Source: Nitrospira sp. | GTDB lineage: Bacteria; Nitrospirota; Nitrospiria; Nitrospirales; Nitrospiraceae | Length of the DNA: 64,000 nucleotides | Assembly (NCBI GenBank): GCA_024760525.1 | Contig: CP060499.1 | Coordinates: forward strand, 2,170,001 to 2,234,000 | Direction: 5' to 3' | Part shown: positions 17,815 through 25,680 of the stretch, in pieces | Position numbering within the stretch: position 1 is the stretch's first letter | How the letters are laid out: each line of letters opens with the position of its first letter | Notes under the pieces: model-generated | Told to the model about the DNA's origin: nothing | The model's database searches: none | Seen by the model: the letters and a program-made list of their open reading frames with translations, nothing else | Translations under genes and position numbers: made by a program

Positions 17815-17844
17815 GCTCGCCTCCTTGTGACAGAGGAGGCGAGC
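17815..17844 (-). terminator. Hairpin, possible minus-strand terminator (distal)
   Basis: A 10-bp perfect stem GCTCGCCTCC / GGAGGCGAGC encloses a ten-base loop. On the minus strand it is followed by the moderately T-rich CGTTGTGTTGAAAAC. It lies about 100 bases past the thiamine-binding gene stop. The T tract is poor, so terminator function is uncertain. Confidence 0.5.
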
Positions 17845-17897
17845 ACGTCTATAGATGGGACAGAAATCTCAACATCCAGACCCTGTCCGAACGAGTC

Positions 17898-17931
17898 GGC
17901 CTTCTCGGTTTGCCTGCAAGACGAGAAGGCC
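17898..17931 (-). terminator. Hairpin just past the thiamine-binding protein gene
   Basis: GGCCTTCTCG (17898-17907) pairs perfectly with CGAGAAGGCC (17922-17931) around a 14-base loop. It lies 10 bases past the stop at 17942. No U tract follows, so it could be an RNA-stabilising 3' end or a Rho-assisted terminator. With the hairpin at 17815 it fills the otherwise gene-free 283 bases before the histidine kinase. Confidence 0.5.
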
Positions 17932-17941
17932 TCACATCGCC

Positions 17942-18250
17942 CTATTGTTTGACCGGTCGTTTCAACGTCTTTTCGATGCTGGCGACCTTACTCTGGAGAC
18001 GACCGGAATGGCCCTTTCGATAGTCGACTTTGATCGTGCAGGAAATACGGTTACAATCCTTCTTCATCCGCTCGTAACATTGCTGCACGACCCCGAAGAC
18101 CTCTTCCCATTCTCCCTCCAGGACCGTCCCCATCGGGTTCAAGCGATAGGGCACTCCGCTCTTATCGATGATGTCGAGGGAACGGGCCACATATTTTCCA
18201 ACACTTTCAGTCTTTCCCAACGGGGACATGCTGAATTCCAGTAGAACCAT
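17942..18250 (-). CDS. MTH1187/YqgV-family thiamine-binding protein
   Basis: A 102-residue cytosolic protein of the MTH1187 (DUF77) ferredoxin-like fold. MVLLEFSMSPLGKTESVGKYV, YRLNPMGTVLEGEWEEVF and a central helix match the family, whose members bind thiamine or a related ligand as tetramers. It starts eight bases after the stop of the siroheme-synthase gene, so it is the second gene of that small operon. The partner suggests a link to cofactor or sulfite metabolism, but this is inference. Confidence 0.88.
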   Translation of the reverse strand: MVLLEFSMSPLGKTESVGKYVARSLDIIDKSGVPYRLNPMGTVLEGEWEEVFGVVQQCYERMKKDCNRISCTIKVDYRKGHSGRLQSKVASIEKTLKRPVKQ

Positions 18251-18258
18251 CGTTGCTC

Positions 18259-18921
18259 CTATTGTTTTTCCAGTTCCGGTTGCGCGCTCGTGACCGTTTG
18301 AGATCGTCGTTCCAGCCAGACTTTGGGGTACTGCACGCGGCCAAGCAAACGGAAACCGTCCAACGCGTCATGGAGAAGCGCGCGCCGCTTCTCGGCATCC
18401 GGCTCGTTCGCTTTGGCCTGCTCCCGCAATTGCCTGACCCACTCGACGAACTCGATGAACTGGGTATCGAGGACGTGTTCCAGATCTTCCTTGATGAATC
18501 CGGAGAGGGCCGGAGCCACCCCGCTTGTACTGATCGCCACACGGACGTGTCCCGCCGCCACCACCGCCGGCATCGTGACACTGCTCGCTTCCGGATAGTC
18601 GACCGACCAGAGCAGCACGCGCTTCTCCCTGGCTTTGGCCGACAGCATCTGCGCGAAATCGCGCTCACCTCGGAGCGTGTTGAGAATGAGAATGGCGTGT
18701 TCAAGGTCCGCGTCTCGAAAATGGCGGCCGCGATGGATGATCTTGCCCGAAGCCGCCAACTGCCGCAGCGGTTCATTCAACGTAGGACTGATCACCGTCA
18801 CACGCGCGCCGGAATCGAGCAGGCGTTGGGATTTTTCCGCCGCCTCCTCATCGCCGCCGATCACCAGGACCAGCCAGCCTTTTACGTCCAGGACAAGAGG
18901 AAAGCCAGGATTCGCAGCCAT
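18259..18921 (-). CDS. Precorrin-2 dehydrogenase / sirohydrochlorin ferrochelatase (Met8/CysG-N type)
   Basis: A 220-residue protein of the CysG amino-terminal family, which oxidises precorrin-2 with NAD and inserts iron to make sirohaem. PLVLDVKGWLVLVIGGDEEAAEKSQRLL is the Rossmann motif. VISPTLNEPL, HRGRHF, VDYPEASSVTMPAVV and AISTSGVAPALSGFIKEDLE are conserved blocks. ATG 18921 is preferred: GGGAG sits eight bases upstream and it matches family starts; an ATG at 19011 would add 30 unrelated residues. It is followed by the thiamine-binding gene. Sirohaem would serve nitrite or sulfite reductase; the methylase (CobA) is not in view. Confidence 0.92.
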   Translation of the reverse strand: MAANPGFPLVLDVKGWLVLVIGGDEEAAEKSQRLLDSGARVTVISPTLNEPLRQLAASGKIIHRGRHFRDADLEHAILILNTLRGERDFAQMLSAKAREKRVLLWSVDYPEASSVTMPAVVAAGHVRVAISTSGVAPALSGFIKEDLEHVLDTQFIEFVEWVRQLREQAKANEPDAEKRRALLHDALDGFRLLGRVQYPKVWLERRSQTVTSAQPELEKQ

Positions 18922-19142
18922 GATGGTACTCCCGTTTCGACTGAGGGGGCCAGTATCCGAGAATGTGCCTCGGCATGCAAGAGGCTTTTGGACGGAATGT
19001 CCCGACTCCACTTTTGATCGAGGCCTGGTTATAATGCGGCGCTCTCGATCGGGCGGGAGAGGTGAGGGCGAGGCTTCAAACTAGCAGGACGTGTGTGAAG
19101 ACACGGGATGTGAAGCACAGATGATTCAGCCGGGAACGACCC

Positions 19143-19688
19143 TCACGTGTCGGCGGGATCCGCATCCAACTCCATGTTCCAGTACAGATAGTCACGCCAG
19201 CTTTCCGGCGTGTTGCGAATGCCGATGGTGATGGTAATGACGGGGCTCCACCGGGGTTTCACCGGCCGCTTTTTCAACCGCATGCCGGCTTCTTCCGGAG
19301 TCCGCCCGCTCTTACGATTGTTGCAGCGCCAGCAGGCGGTCACGATATTTTCCCATGTCTTTTTTCCGCCTTTGGCGATGGGCACGACATGGTCGAACGT
19401 CAGTTCTTCGGTTCGGAATCTGTGATTGCAGTATTGGCAACAGTAGCCGTCTCGCGTAAAAATATTGATACGGGAAAACTTGACCGCGCGATGACTGTCC
19501 TTCAACTTCACCAGCTTCAAGAGCCGCATCACGGCCGGAAGTTTGATCGACAGAGAGATTCCGTGGATCTCGCGGTCGTAGACCTCCAACACTTCGACTT
19601 TTCCTTGCCAGAGAAGCGCGATCGCTTTTTGCCAATGCACGACCCGCAGGGGTTCATAGGTCGCGTTCAGCAGGAGGGTCATTTCCAT
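19143..19688 (-). CDS. HNH endonuclease domain protein
   Basis: A 181-residue protein. An amino-terminal half beginning LLLNATYEPLRVVHWQKAIALLWQGK is typical of a widespread bacterial HNH family. The nuclease core shows CQYCNHRF, TFDHVVPIAKGG, WENIVTACWRCNNRKS: two CxxC zinc pairs and the DHV...N...N/R metal site of the HNH fold. Such solitary proteins are chromosomally stable in many phyla and are not clearly part of a mobile element. No partner gene is next to it. Substrate and role are unknown. Confidence 0.88.
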   Translation of the reverse strand: MEMTLLLNATYEPLRVVHWQKAIALLWQGKVEVLEVYDREIHGISLSIKLPAVMRLLKLVKLKDSHRAVKFSRINIFTRDGYCCQYCNHRFRTEELTFDHVVPIAKGGKKTWENIVTACWRCNNRKSGRTPEEAGMRLKKRPVKPRWSPVITITIGIRNTPESWRDYLYWNMELDADPADT

Positions 19689-19843
19689 GCAGAAACCTCA
19701 TCCCCATTGGGGCCTCCAAGAGGGTCGTGGAGCGTGTCCGCGGGGCAGGACTACTTGGTGATAGTTCTATGCCATAAGGTGGCTGTTAAATCAAGCAAGC
19801 GCCCATCTGATGCCGCATGCGGCGGACCCCCGGAAAGATGACC

Positions 19844-20176
19844 ATGATGAACGATTTCGTCAAAGCAGCCTTCACGCACGAGATTCCACCCGGCACGGGA
19901 CGAACCGTCGAAATCGACGGGATTTGGATTGCGCTCTTCAACGTGGACGGAATGTTTTATGCGGTCGACAACACCTGTCCCCACGCGGGCGGTCCGCTTG
20001 GGGAAGGAACGCTCTGCGGACCCGTCGTCGAATGTCCCTGGCACGGCTGGAAATTCAGCGTCATGTCAGGCGAACGAGTCGGGAACTCCAACTTCCAAAT
20101 CACCCGTTGTGAGGTGCGCATTCAAGGGGATGAAGTTCAGATCGCCATACCACCGGCGCTCAGAGAGCCGGCTTGA
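19844..20176 (+). CDS. Rieske [2Fe-2S] ferredoxin-type protein
   Basis: A 110-residue soluble Rieske protein. The cluster ligands are in CPHAGGPL (CxH, near residue 46) and CPWHGWKF (CxxH, near residue 66), with the usual surrounding GxV loop and a following beta segment. No membrane anchor is present. Such proteins act as electron carriers for dioxygenases or as NirD-like subunits; no oxygenase lies beside it, so the partner is unknown. ATG 19844 lies six bases after GGAAAG; ATG 19838 or 19817 in the same frame are possible. Confidence 0.92.
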   Translation: MMNDFVKAAFTHEIPPGTGRTVEIDGIWIALFNVDGMFYAVDNTCPHAGGPLGEGTLCGPVVECPWHGWKFSVMSGERVGNSNFQITRCEVRIQGDEVQIAIPPALREPA

Positions 20177-20227
20177 GACAGCTGCCGCACCGTCGATCGG
20201 AGAACATCGCTTTCCAGCACCGACAAT

Positions 20228-20719
20228 CTAACTCTGTGACGGACCCGGTGGCGATGGAGCAGGTCGCTCATCGGCATCGGCCGCTTTCGGGGTCACGCCG
20301 TCCGCCGGCAACGAGGCGGCGTTGACCTTCTTGAGTTGAAGATGGGCATGCCAGATGAACTCCCGCTCGAACCATTGACCATGTACACCTTGATCGCGAA
20401 GTTGCACGCGGATTTCGAAGATATCTCCATCGACGTGCTTGACGCGCCATTCTCCGAGCCGAACCCCCTGCCCGCGTTCCTTCATCATACGGACATGTTC
20501 AGTCATGGCTTGCAAGATCGTGGGATGTCCGATCGCAGGATGGTTCTGGACCAAGGTCAAGGCTTCAGCCTCTTGTTGCCCTCTCGGTGGAGCCGCCGAC
20601 GGCAACGTGGTCCACGCATAGTACAGTCCGGCCAGCAGCAGAAGAACGACGACCGCATAGTTGACGACACGCGCGCCGAGCGATCGGGAGATGGTGGCAC
20701 TCTCAGTCATGACGGGCAT
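20228..20719 (-). CDS. Single-pass membrane protein of unknown function
   Basis: No family recognised. The 163 residues begin with a short cytosolic part, then one strong membrane helix VVNYAVVVLLLLAGLYYAWTTL (about residues 18-39). A periplasmic domain follows with helical (ALTLVQNHPAIGHPTILQAM) and beta segments (FEIRVQLRDQ, REFIWHAHLQL), and the tail is proline-rich. This layout suits a small periplasmic binding or assembly factor. It is convergent with the Rieske gene and divergent from the next gene. An ATG three codons in (20710) is an alternative start. Confidence 0.7.
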   Translation of the reverse strand: MPVMTESATISRSLGARVVNYAVVVLLLLAGLYYAWTTLPSAAPPRGQQEAEALTLVQNHPAIGHPTILQAMTEHVRMMKERGQGVRLGEWRVKHVDGDIFEIRVQLRDQGVHGQWFEREFIWHAHLQLKKVNAASLPADGVTPKAADADERPAPSPPGPSQS

Positions 20720-20898
20720 TGTCTCCGTCGAAATGATTCATGTTCGGAAGCGCTCAGGTTGAAGCATCTTAGGAAGGCTCGGACATCATGTCAATGCGCG
20801 CCCGACGCACGGGGCGAAGGCCGCTTGTTTGGTGAAAAGCCGGTGTGTTACAAGTACCAACACACGTTGTCACAGCCGGCGGCAGATGAGTCGAATGC

Positions 20899-21342
20899 AT
20901 GAAGTTTTTCTTGTACGGCGATCTCCTCAATCCCTCACAACTTAAACGGCGGGCCCCGGAACACAGATTTCTGGGCCTCGCGACTCTGCCGGACCATACC
21001 GTCAAATTTTGCCGCTGGTCGGCGCAATGGCGATGTGGGCTCGCCAGTATCGTGCCGTCCCAAGGTGAAAGGACCTGGGGGGGGCTGTTTGAACTGACGG
21101 ATGAAGACGTGAAGATCATGGATCAATTTGAGCAAGACGTTCCTCAGGGCGCCTACCGGCATCTGCAGGTCACCATTGCGACCGAGACCGGAGAAAAAGA
21201 ACTGGTCACCACCTATGCAGCGAATCCGATCGGCAAGTTCAAACCGAAGGATCACTATCTGGACTGGGTGATCAAGGGCCTCAAGCAGTGGAAGTTTCCG
21301 GAGGAAGTGATCCAGCAATGGGAGTGCTATCGGCCACGGTGA
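20899..21342 (+). CDS. Gamma-glutamylcyclotransferase-like (AIG2 fold) protein
   Basis: A 147-residue protein. KFFLYGDLLNPSQLKRRAP matches the YGxL substrate loop of the GGCT/AIG2 family. IMDQFEQDVPQGAYRHLQVTI contains the conserved FE with the catalytic glutamate and YxR/K pattern, and WGGLFELTDED is the preceding family strand. Members open gamma-glutamyl dipeptides to 5-oxoproline or trim related adducts. Start is ATG 20899. It is followed by, but not clearly linked to, the ferredoxin gene. Confidence 0.85.
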   Translation: MKFFLYGDLLNPSQLKRRAPEHRFLGLATLPDHTVKFCRWSAQWRCGLASIVPSQGERTWGGLFELTDEDVKIMDQFEQDVPQGAYRHLQVTIATETGEKELVTTYAANPIGKFKPKDHYLDWVIKGLKQWKFPEEVIQQWECYRPR

Positions 21343-21452
21343 TGCGCGATCGCACGGAGGATCGCGTTCAGCGATGACTCGCGAACCAATTTCACGTTTG
21401 AGCCGACGGCTGATGCCGACAGCCGGTCGCTCGATTAGCTGAAGGAGAACTC

Positions 21453-21779
21453 ATGCCAAAGCCCCAATATCATATTCTCGTCTGCACCAATTCCAGGCCA
21501 CCGGGCCATCCCAAGCCATCATGCGGGTCGGCGGGTGCCGCGCAGCTGCTCATGGCCTTCAATATGGGGCTGATGCAGCGGTCGGTTCCACCGGGCCAAG
21601 TGTTGGTGAGCGCGACAGGCTGCCTCGGCCCCTGCGAACAAGGCCCGACGGTCGTCGTATACCCGGACAACACCTGGTATTCCAAGGTGACCGAAGCCGA
21701 CGTCGCCGCGATCCTCGATGAACATGTGGCGAAGGGAACCCCGGTTGCTCGACTGAATCCCGACGCGGCGTGGAAGTAA
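21453..21779 (+). CDS. Thioredoxin-like [2Fe-2S] ferredoxin
   Basis: A 108-residue protein of the thioredoxin-fold 2Fe-2S ferredoxin family (as in NuoE carboxyl end). It has HILVCTNSRPPGHPKPSCG with two cysteines spaced as first ligands and SATGCLGPCEQGPTVVVYPD with the GCxGxCxxGP second pair. WYSKVTEADVAAILDEHV is the typical end. It likely transfers single electrons, partner unknown. AAGGAG precedes ATG 21453. The MoaB gene follows on the same strand after about 125 bases. Confidence 0.9.
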   Translation: MPKPQYHILVCTNSRPPGHPKPSCGSAGAAQLLMAFNMGLMQRSVPPGQVLVSATGCLGPCEQGPTVVVYPDNTWYSKVTEADVAAILDEHVAKGTPVARLNPDAAWK

Positions 21780-21904
21780 TCACTGCAGGAGGGACCAGTC
21801 ACGCCTTAAATCGGACAGTGTGCGCAGAGGAGACTATTTGTTCGTGGAACTGACGGTTGATTTATCACCCGGCATTCCTGCATGTTCATCAGAGAGCACA
21901 CGAT

Positions 21905-22417
21905 ATGAGTGAACCCACCCATCACGAACACAAAGCCCAAGCACCTGGATCCATCGGGGCCATGGTGATCACGAGCAGCGATACCCGCACGCCGGACACC
22001 GACACCAGCGGCCGGCTGATTCACAAACTGCTCGAAGGACACGGCCATACCGTCGTCGCCTATCACATCGTCAAGGACGAGCCGGGACAGATTCAGTTTC
22101 GGATCGCCCAAGGGACGGTGAATGATGCAGTCCAGGCGATCATCATCAACGGCGGTACGGGAATCTCACGGCGTGATTCGACCTACGAAGCGGCCGCCGA
22201 AATGTTGGAGAAGCGGTTGGATGGATTCGGTGAAATCTTTCGCTATCTGACGTATCAGGAGATCGGTTCGCCGGCGATCATGACCCGAGCCGTCGCCGGC
22301 ATCGTCAAGGGCCGCGTGCTCTTCTCCGTCCCCGGCTCGGAAAATGCCGTCCGCCTGGCGATGGAAAAGCTCATCCTACCGGAACTGGGCCACCTGCTCC
22401 AGCAACTCGCGAAATAA
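21905..22417 (+). CDS. moaB: MoaB/MogA-type molybdenum cofactor protein
   Basis: A 170-residue MPT-binding protein. VITSSDTRTPDTDTSGRLI, IINGGTGISRRDSTYEAA and SVPGSENAVRLAMEKLILPEL are the conserved MoCF-biosynthesis blocks. MogA adenylates molybdopterin; MoaB is often its equivalent. GTGISRRD (rather than GTGxxxRD) keeps the key aspartate. The amino end is histidine-rich (MSEPTHHEHK). ATG 21905 is chosen; a TTG at 21857 would give an extension with no family similarity. Consistent with an organism that uses molybdoenzymes. Confidence 0.9.
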   Translation: MSEPTHHEHKAQAPGSIGAMVITSSDTRTPDTDTSGRLIHKLLEGHGHTVVAYHIVKDEPGQIQFRIAQGTVNDAVQAIIINGGTGISRRDSTYEAAAEMLEKRLDGFGEIFRYLTYQEIGSPAIMTRAVAGIVKGRVLFSVPGSENAVRLAMEKLILPELGHLLQQLAK

Positions 22418-22424
22418 CCGTGAG

Positions 22425-22498
22425 ACGTAAGGGATAAGACGTGAGGCGCGGCTTCACCGGAATTTTGCTCCGTACGCCTAACGCTTCACGCCTTACGT
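22425..22498. repeat. Imperfect inverted repeat between convergent genes
   Basis: ACGTAAGG (22425-22432) and CCTTACGT (22491-22498) form outer arms, and GTGAGGCG (22441-22448) faces CGCTTCAC (22482-22489) with one mismatch. The whole could fold into a long hairpin of about 74 bases. It fills the gap between convergent moaB and the CBS gene. It may be a bidirectional terminator or a dispersed palindromic element; no second copy was seen in this window. Confidence 0.55.
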
Positions 22499-22502
22499 TT
22501 AC

Positions 22503-22937
22503 CTAGTCCTGCGTAATCTTCGGTTCGTCATACGTTACATCCGTCGAAATCTTCGATTGCGCGTAGCGCTTGTAGTGCAGCAGCAGATCCCGCACGGAGA
22601 CCACGCCGGCGATCTCGCCGTTCTTGGTGACGCCGAGATGGCGCACACCCAAGTCCGCCATCATATCCTGCGCATCATCGACCGACTGGCTTCCCTCGAT
22701 CGTGCAAATCGGAGCCGTCATGATCTTCTCGACGGTGAATTTTCCGAGCGGCTTTCCTGACGCGACGGCCCTCCGCACGATATCGGTATCCGTCACGATC
22801 CCCACCAATTTCTTGCCCTTCTTGACCAGGAGCGATCCCACGCGCGCCTGGCGCATCGTCTTGGCCGCGCTGGCAATCGAGGTCTTCGGCCCGATGGACT
22901 TTGGACGCTTGTTCGTAATCTGACTCACGGTAGCCAT
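22503..22937 (-). CDS. CBS-domain pair protein
   Basis: A 144-residue protein consisting of two CBS motifs (a Bateman module): AKTMRQARVGSLLVKKGKKLVGIVTDTDIVRRAV and VDDAQDMMADLGVRHLGVTKNGEIAGVVSVRDLLL. Such modules sense adenine nucleotides or SAM. A standalone form may regulate a partner enzyme or channel. GGAGG lies just before ATG 22937. It is convergent with moaB. Confidence 0.93.
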   Translation of the reverse strand: MATVSQITNKRPKSIGPKTSIASAAKTMRQARVGSLLVKKGKKLVGIVTDTDIVRRAVASGKPLGKFTVEKIMTAPICTIEGSQSVDDAQDMMADLGVRHLGVTKNGEIAGVVSVRDLLLHYKRYAQSKISTDVTYDEPKITQD

Positions 22938-23132
22938 TCATTCCTCCCTCATTAGATTCATCGTATCAGTATCGCGATAGATTGCCGACGTGCGAACACC
23001 GGCATCGTTCGGCCGGACGTAGATTATCACGAATGGTCAGACACCTGCGAGGCTGTTTACACGCATAGCAGAATGTTCGTCACACTCTGGCACGGTCGCC
23101 GGACGGACAGGCACAGCAAGCCACATCCCAAC

Positions 23133-24161
23133 TTAGCAGACCAGTACGATCTTGCCGAAAAACTTCCGGCTGATCATGAGCTCTTGCGCGGCCCGGGCTT
23201 CCCGGAGCGGAAACGTTCGATCGATCACGGAAATCAACCGCCCTTGCCCCATGAGTTCCGTGGCTTTCACCAGCTCCGCCCGCGTGCCCATATAGGAGCC
23301 CTTGATCGTCAACTGGCGGGAATAGACATAGCGCAGATTCAACGAGACCTCGCCACCGGTCGTTGCGCCGCACGTAACCAATCGCCCGCCTTTGGCGAGG
23401 GATTCGACGCAGGTGTTCCAGACCTCCGGTCCGATGTGTTCGACGACGACATCAACGCCACGGCCTTCCGTCAACAACCGGACTCGCTCCGCTACATTCT
23501 CCTTGCCGTGATGGATGACGGCATCGGCTCCCAAAATGACGGCCTTGGGAATCTTGTCGTCGCTCCCGACCGTCGTCAGTACGCGCGCCCCCGCCAGCTT
23601 CGCCAGCTGCACGGCCATCATGCCGACGCCGCTCCCCGCTCCCATCACGAGAATGGTTTCCCCATGCTGAAGTCCCGCCAATGCGAACAGCATATGCGAG
23701 GCCGTGACCGAGACCAGCGGGAACGCGGCGGCCTGCTGGAACGACAGATTCTCAGGTATCGGCAGGACATTCTGGAACGGAACCGCGACATACTCGGCAT
23801 ACCCGCCATGCCGCACGGCTCCAAGAAGCCCATATGTCCGGCACATATTGTCACGGCCTGCCAGGCAATACTCGCATCTCCAGCAACTGACGCCGGGTGA
23901 CACAAAAACCCGCGCCCCGCGAGTGACGCCTTCGACTTGAGCCCCTATTTCTTCGACCGTTCCGGAGACATCGGAACCAAGGACATGTGGGAAGGGAACG
24001 GTATAGGCAGGGCTTCCCTGTCTCACCCAGATGTCGAGATGATTCAGCGCGCAGGCCTGTACCCGAACCAAAACTTCTTGCGGCCCGACCTGCGGCATCG
24101 GCAGCTCGTCATACGCAAGCTTGTCCGCTCCACCATGCTCGCGAAACACCACAGCCTTCAT
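23133..24161 (-). CDS. Zinc-containing MDR alcohol dehydrogenase/quinone oxidoreductase-like
   Basis: A 342-residue medium-chain dehydrogenase. MKAVVFREHGGADKL, HVLGSDVSGTVEEIG, the structural-zinc lobe CWRCEYCLAGRDNMC, and the NADP site VMGAGSGVGMMAVQLAKLAGARV are present. The usual catalytic zinc cysteine near residue 38 is replaced (ACALNHLDIWVRQG), as in the quinone-oxidoreductase-like branch that keeps only structural zinc. ATG 24161 matches family starts and has GGAGAG and GGAGGG upstream; a further ATG at 24263 would add 34 unrelated residues. The physiological substrate is unknown. Confidence 0.9.
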   Translation of the reverse strand: MKAVVFREHGGADKLAYDELPMPQVGPQEVLVRVQACALNHLDIWVRQGSPAYTVPFPHVLGSDVSGTVEEIGAQVEGVTRGARVFVSPGVSCWRCEYCLAGRDNMCRTYGLLGAVRHGGYAEYVAVPFQNVLPIPENLSFQQAAAFPLVSVTASHMLFALAGLQHGETILVMGAGSGVGMMAVQLAKLAGARVLTTVGSDDKIPKAVILGADAVIHHGKENVAERVRLLTEGRGVDVVVEHIGPEVWNTCVESLAKGGRLVTCGATTGGEVSLNLRYVYSRQLTIKGSYMGTRAELVKATELMGQGRLISVIDRTFPLREARAAQELMISRKFFGKIVLVC

Positions 24162-24361
24162 CTCTCCACACCCTCCTCGTACATGAAGTTTTGAAACCAC
24201 GGGACGGTCGAACGCACCGAGGACGGTATGGTTGATCCTCGATTGCGCGCGTTGAACGAGCACCGCCCTTGACTTACATATATAAATGGAACTTGTGTGC
24301 CCCGTGCGGCGAGCAGGAGGACAACCATACCGGCCTCTCTAAATAGGCACGGCCTGCGGTT

Positions 24362-25291
24362 TCAAAACTTCAAGGTCCCCTCCACCACCATCACACACTG
24401 GCCGCCGACCCTCACGCCCTGGATGACCTCGTCATCCGACTCCACCTGGACAAGTATCCTGGATGGCCGATCGATCTCGTACCCTTGCTCGATGAGCAGG
24501 TCCGTGGTGGGTCCGACCTCCACCACGCCGTTCTGAACCAGATAGGCGCCGAGCGCCCCGCCGGCGCTCCCGGTGGCGGGGTCCTCCAGGATTCCGATCT
24601 TCGGGGCAAACATTCTCGCGTGGACGGAGGCGAACGATTCGACCGTCACCGTCGTGAAGACCATGATGCCGTTGGCGCCGAAGCGCTCGCAGACGTTGAT
24701 GATGGCCGACGCGTCAGGATTGATCGACCGTACGGCCGTCAACGTCCGCACCGGCACGATCAAGACCGGCAAACCAGTCGATACGACTTGGAGCGGCCAT
24801 TTGGTATCGACAATCACGTGCTTCGGTAAGCCAAGGGCTCTTCCGACCAGATACACGTCGTCGATCGCATCGATGGGGTCGAGAAATTCCGGCTTGGGTT
24901 GCGACATGACGACTCGCACCACACGGCCTTGCTCCGAGTGCAATTCGAGGGGAAACAGCCCGATGTTACACTCCTGCATCACGCGCGTGATGCCGTCTTG
25001 CGTTGGGATTCGTTTTAATTGGGCCAATACGTAAAACGTGCCCAACACCGGATGACCGGCAAACGGAATCTCCTGCGTCGGGGTGAAAATGCGCAACCGC
25101 GCAACCGCGGCAGGGTCGGTCGGCGGGAAGACGAACACCGTTTCCGACAAGTTCATCTCCCGTGCGATCTGTTGCAGCTCATCGTCGGTGAGACCGTCCG
25201 CATCGGGAAACACGGCGACAGGATTGCCCCCAAACGGCTGAGCGGTAAAGACGTCTGCTTGATAGAATTTGAGAGACCGCTCTTCAGCCAT
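24362..25291 (-). CDS. PhzF-family isomerase/epimerase-like protein
   Basis: A 309-residue protein of the diaminopimelate-epimerase fold. It starts FYQADVFTAQPFGGNPVAVFPDADGL, carries MNLSETVFV with the catalytic glutamate, and has FTPTQEIPFAGHPVLGT and DPATGSAGGALGAYLV. PhzF in phenazine producers isomerises DHHA, but most homologues, with no phz genes nearby as here, have unknown metabolic roles. ATG 25291. It is divergent from the small J-domain-like gene at 25423. Confidence 0.92.
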   Translation of the reverse strand: MAEERSLKFYQADVFTAQPFGGNPVAVFPDADGLTDDELQQIAREMNLSETVFVFPPTDPAAVARLRIFTPTQEIPFAGHPVLGTFYVLAQLKRIPTQDGITRVMQECNIGLFPLELHSEQGRVVRVVMSQPKPEFLDPIDAIDDVYLVGRALGLPKHVIVDTKWPLQVVSTGLPVLIVPVRTLTAVRSINPDASAIINVCERFGANGIMVFTTVTVESFASVHARMFAPKIGILEDPATGSAGGALGAYLVQNGVVEVGPTTDLLIEQGYEIDRPSRILVQVESDDEVIQGVRVGGQCVMVVEGTLKF

Positions 25292-25422
25292 GATTATTTC
25301 GGGAGCCGTTCACTGTTTCCCCTCCTTGGTGTTCATTTCGGATATCCTGACGACACAAAAAAACCATCGGCCTGATTTGACAGGTCGAATCCAATTTTGT
25401 CAGACTCGGCGCCGTGGACCAC

Positions 25423-25677
25423 ATGACCGAACAAGACATCGCCCACGCCATGGAGGTTCTGGACCTCGCCTTCCCCATCACCTCCGAAGACCTGGAGCGG
25501 GCGAGACGTGTGCAGCTGTATACCTGGAATCCTTCGCGCTATGCCGGCCTCACCAACAATCCTAAGACCTACATGCAGATGTTTCAGAAAGCCGAAGCCA
25601 TGACTCGGACCATTGAAGCCGCCTACGCGTTGCTCTCGGCTGTCCTCGTCCCGGATGACGAACCCACCGCCCAGTAG
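25423..25677 (+). CDS. Small J-domain-like protein
   Basis: An 84-residue protein. ITSEDLERARRVQLYTWNPSRYAGLTNNPKTY followed by AEAMTRTIEAAYALLSAVL reads like a degenerate DnaJ J-domain: the paired helices and the terminal NAAYxxL are recognisable, but the HPD signature is replaced by NPSRY. It therefore probably cannot stimulate DnaK. Start is ATG 25423 or GTG 25414; neither has a clear ribosome site. It converges with the radical SAM pair, the stops lying a few bases apart. Confidence 0.55.
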   Translation: MTEQDIAHAMEVLDLAFPITSEDLERARRVQLYTWNPSRYAGLTNNPKTYMQMFQKAEAMTRTIEAAYALLSAVLVPDDEPTAQ

Positions 25678-25680
25678 CCT

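Noticed and set aside
17659..17941. A riboswitch upstream of the histidine kinase or after the thiamine-binding gene
   Set aside because: The region holds two simple hairpins but no recognisable TPP or other riboswitch core, and it lies downstream, not upstream, of the thiamine-binding gene.
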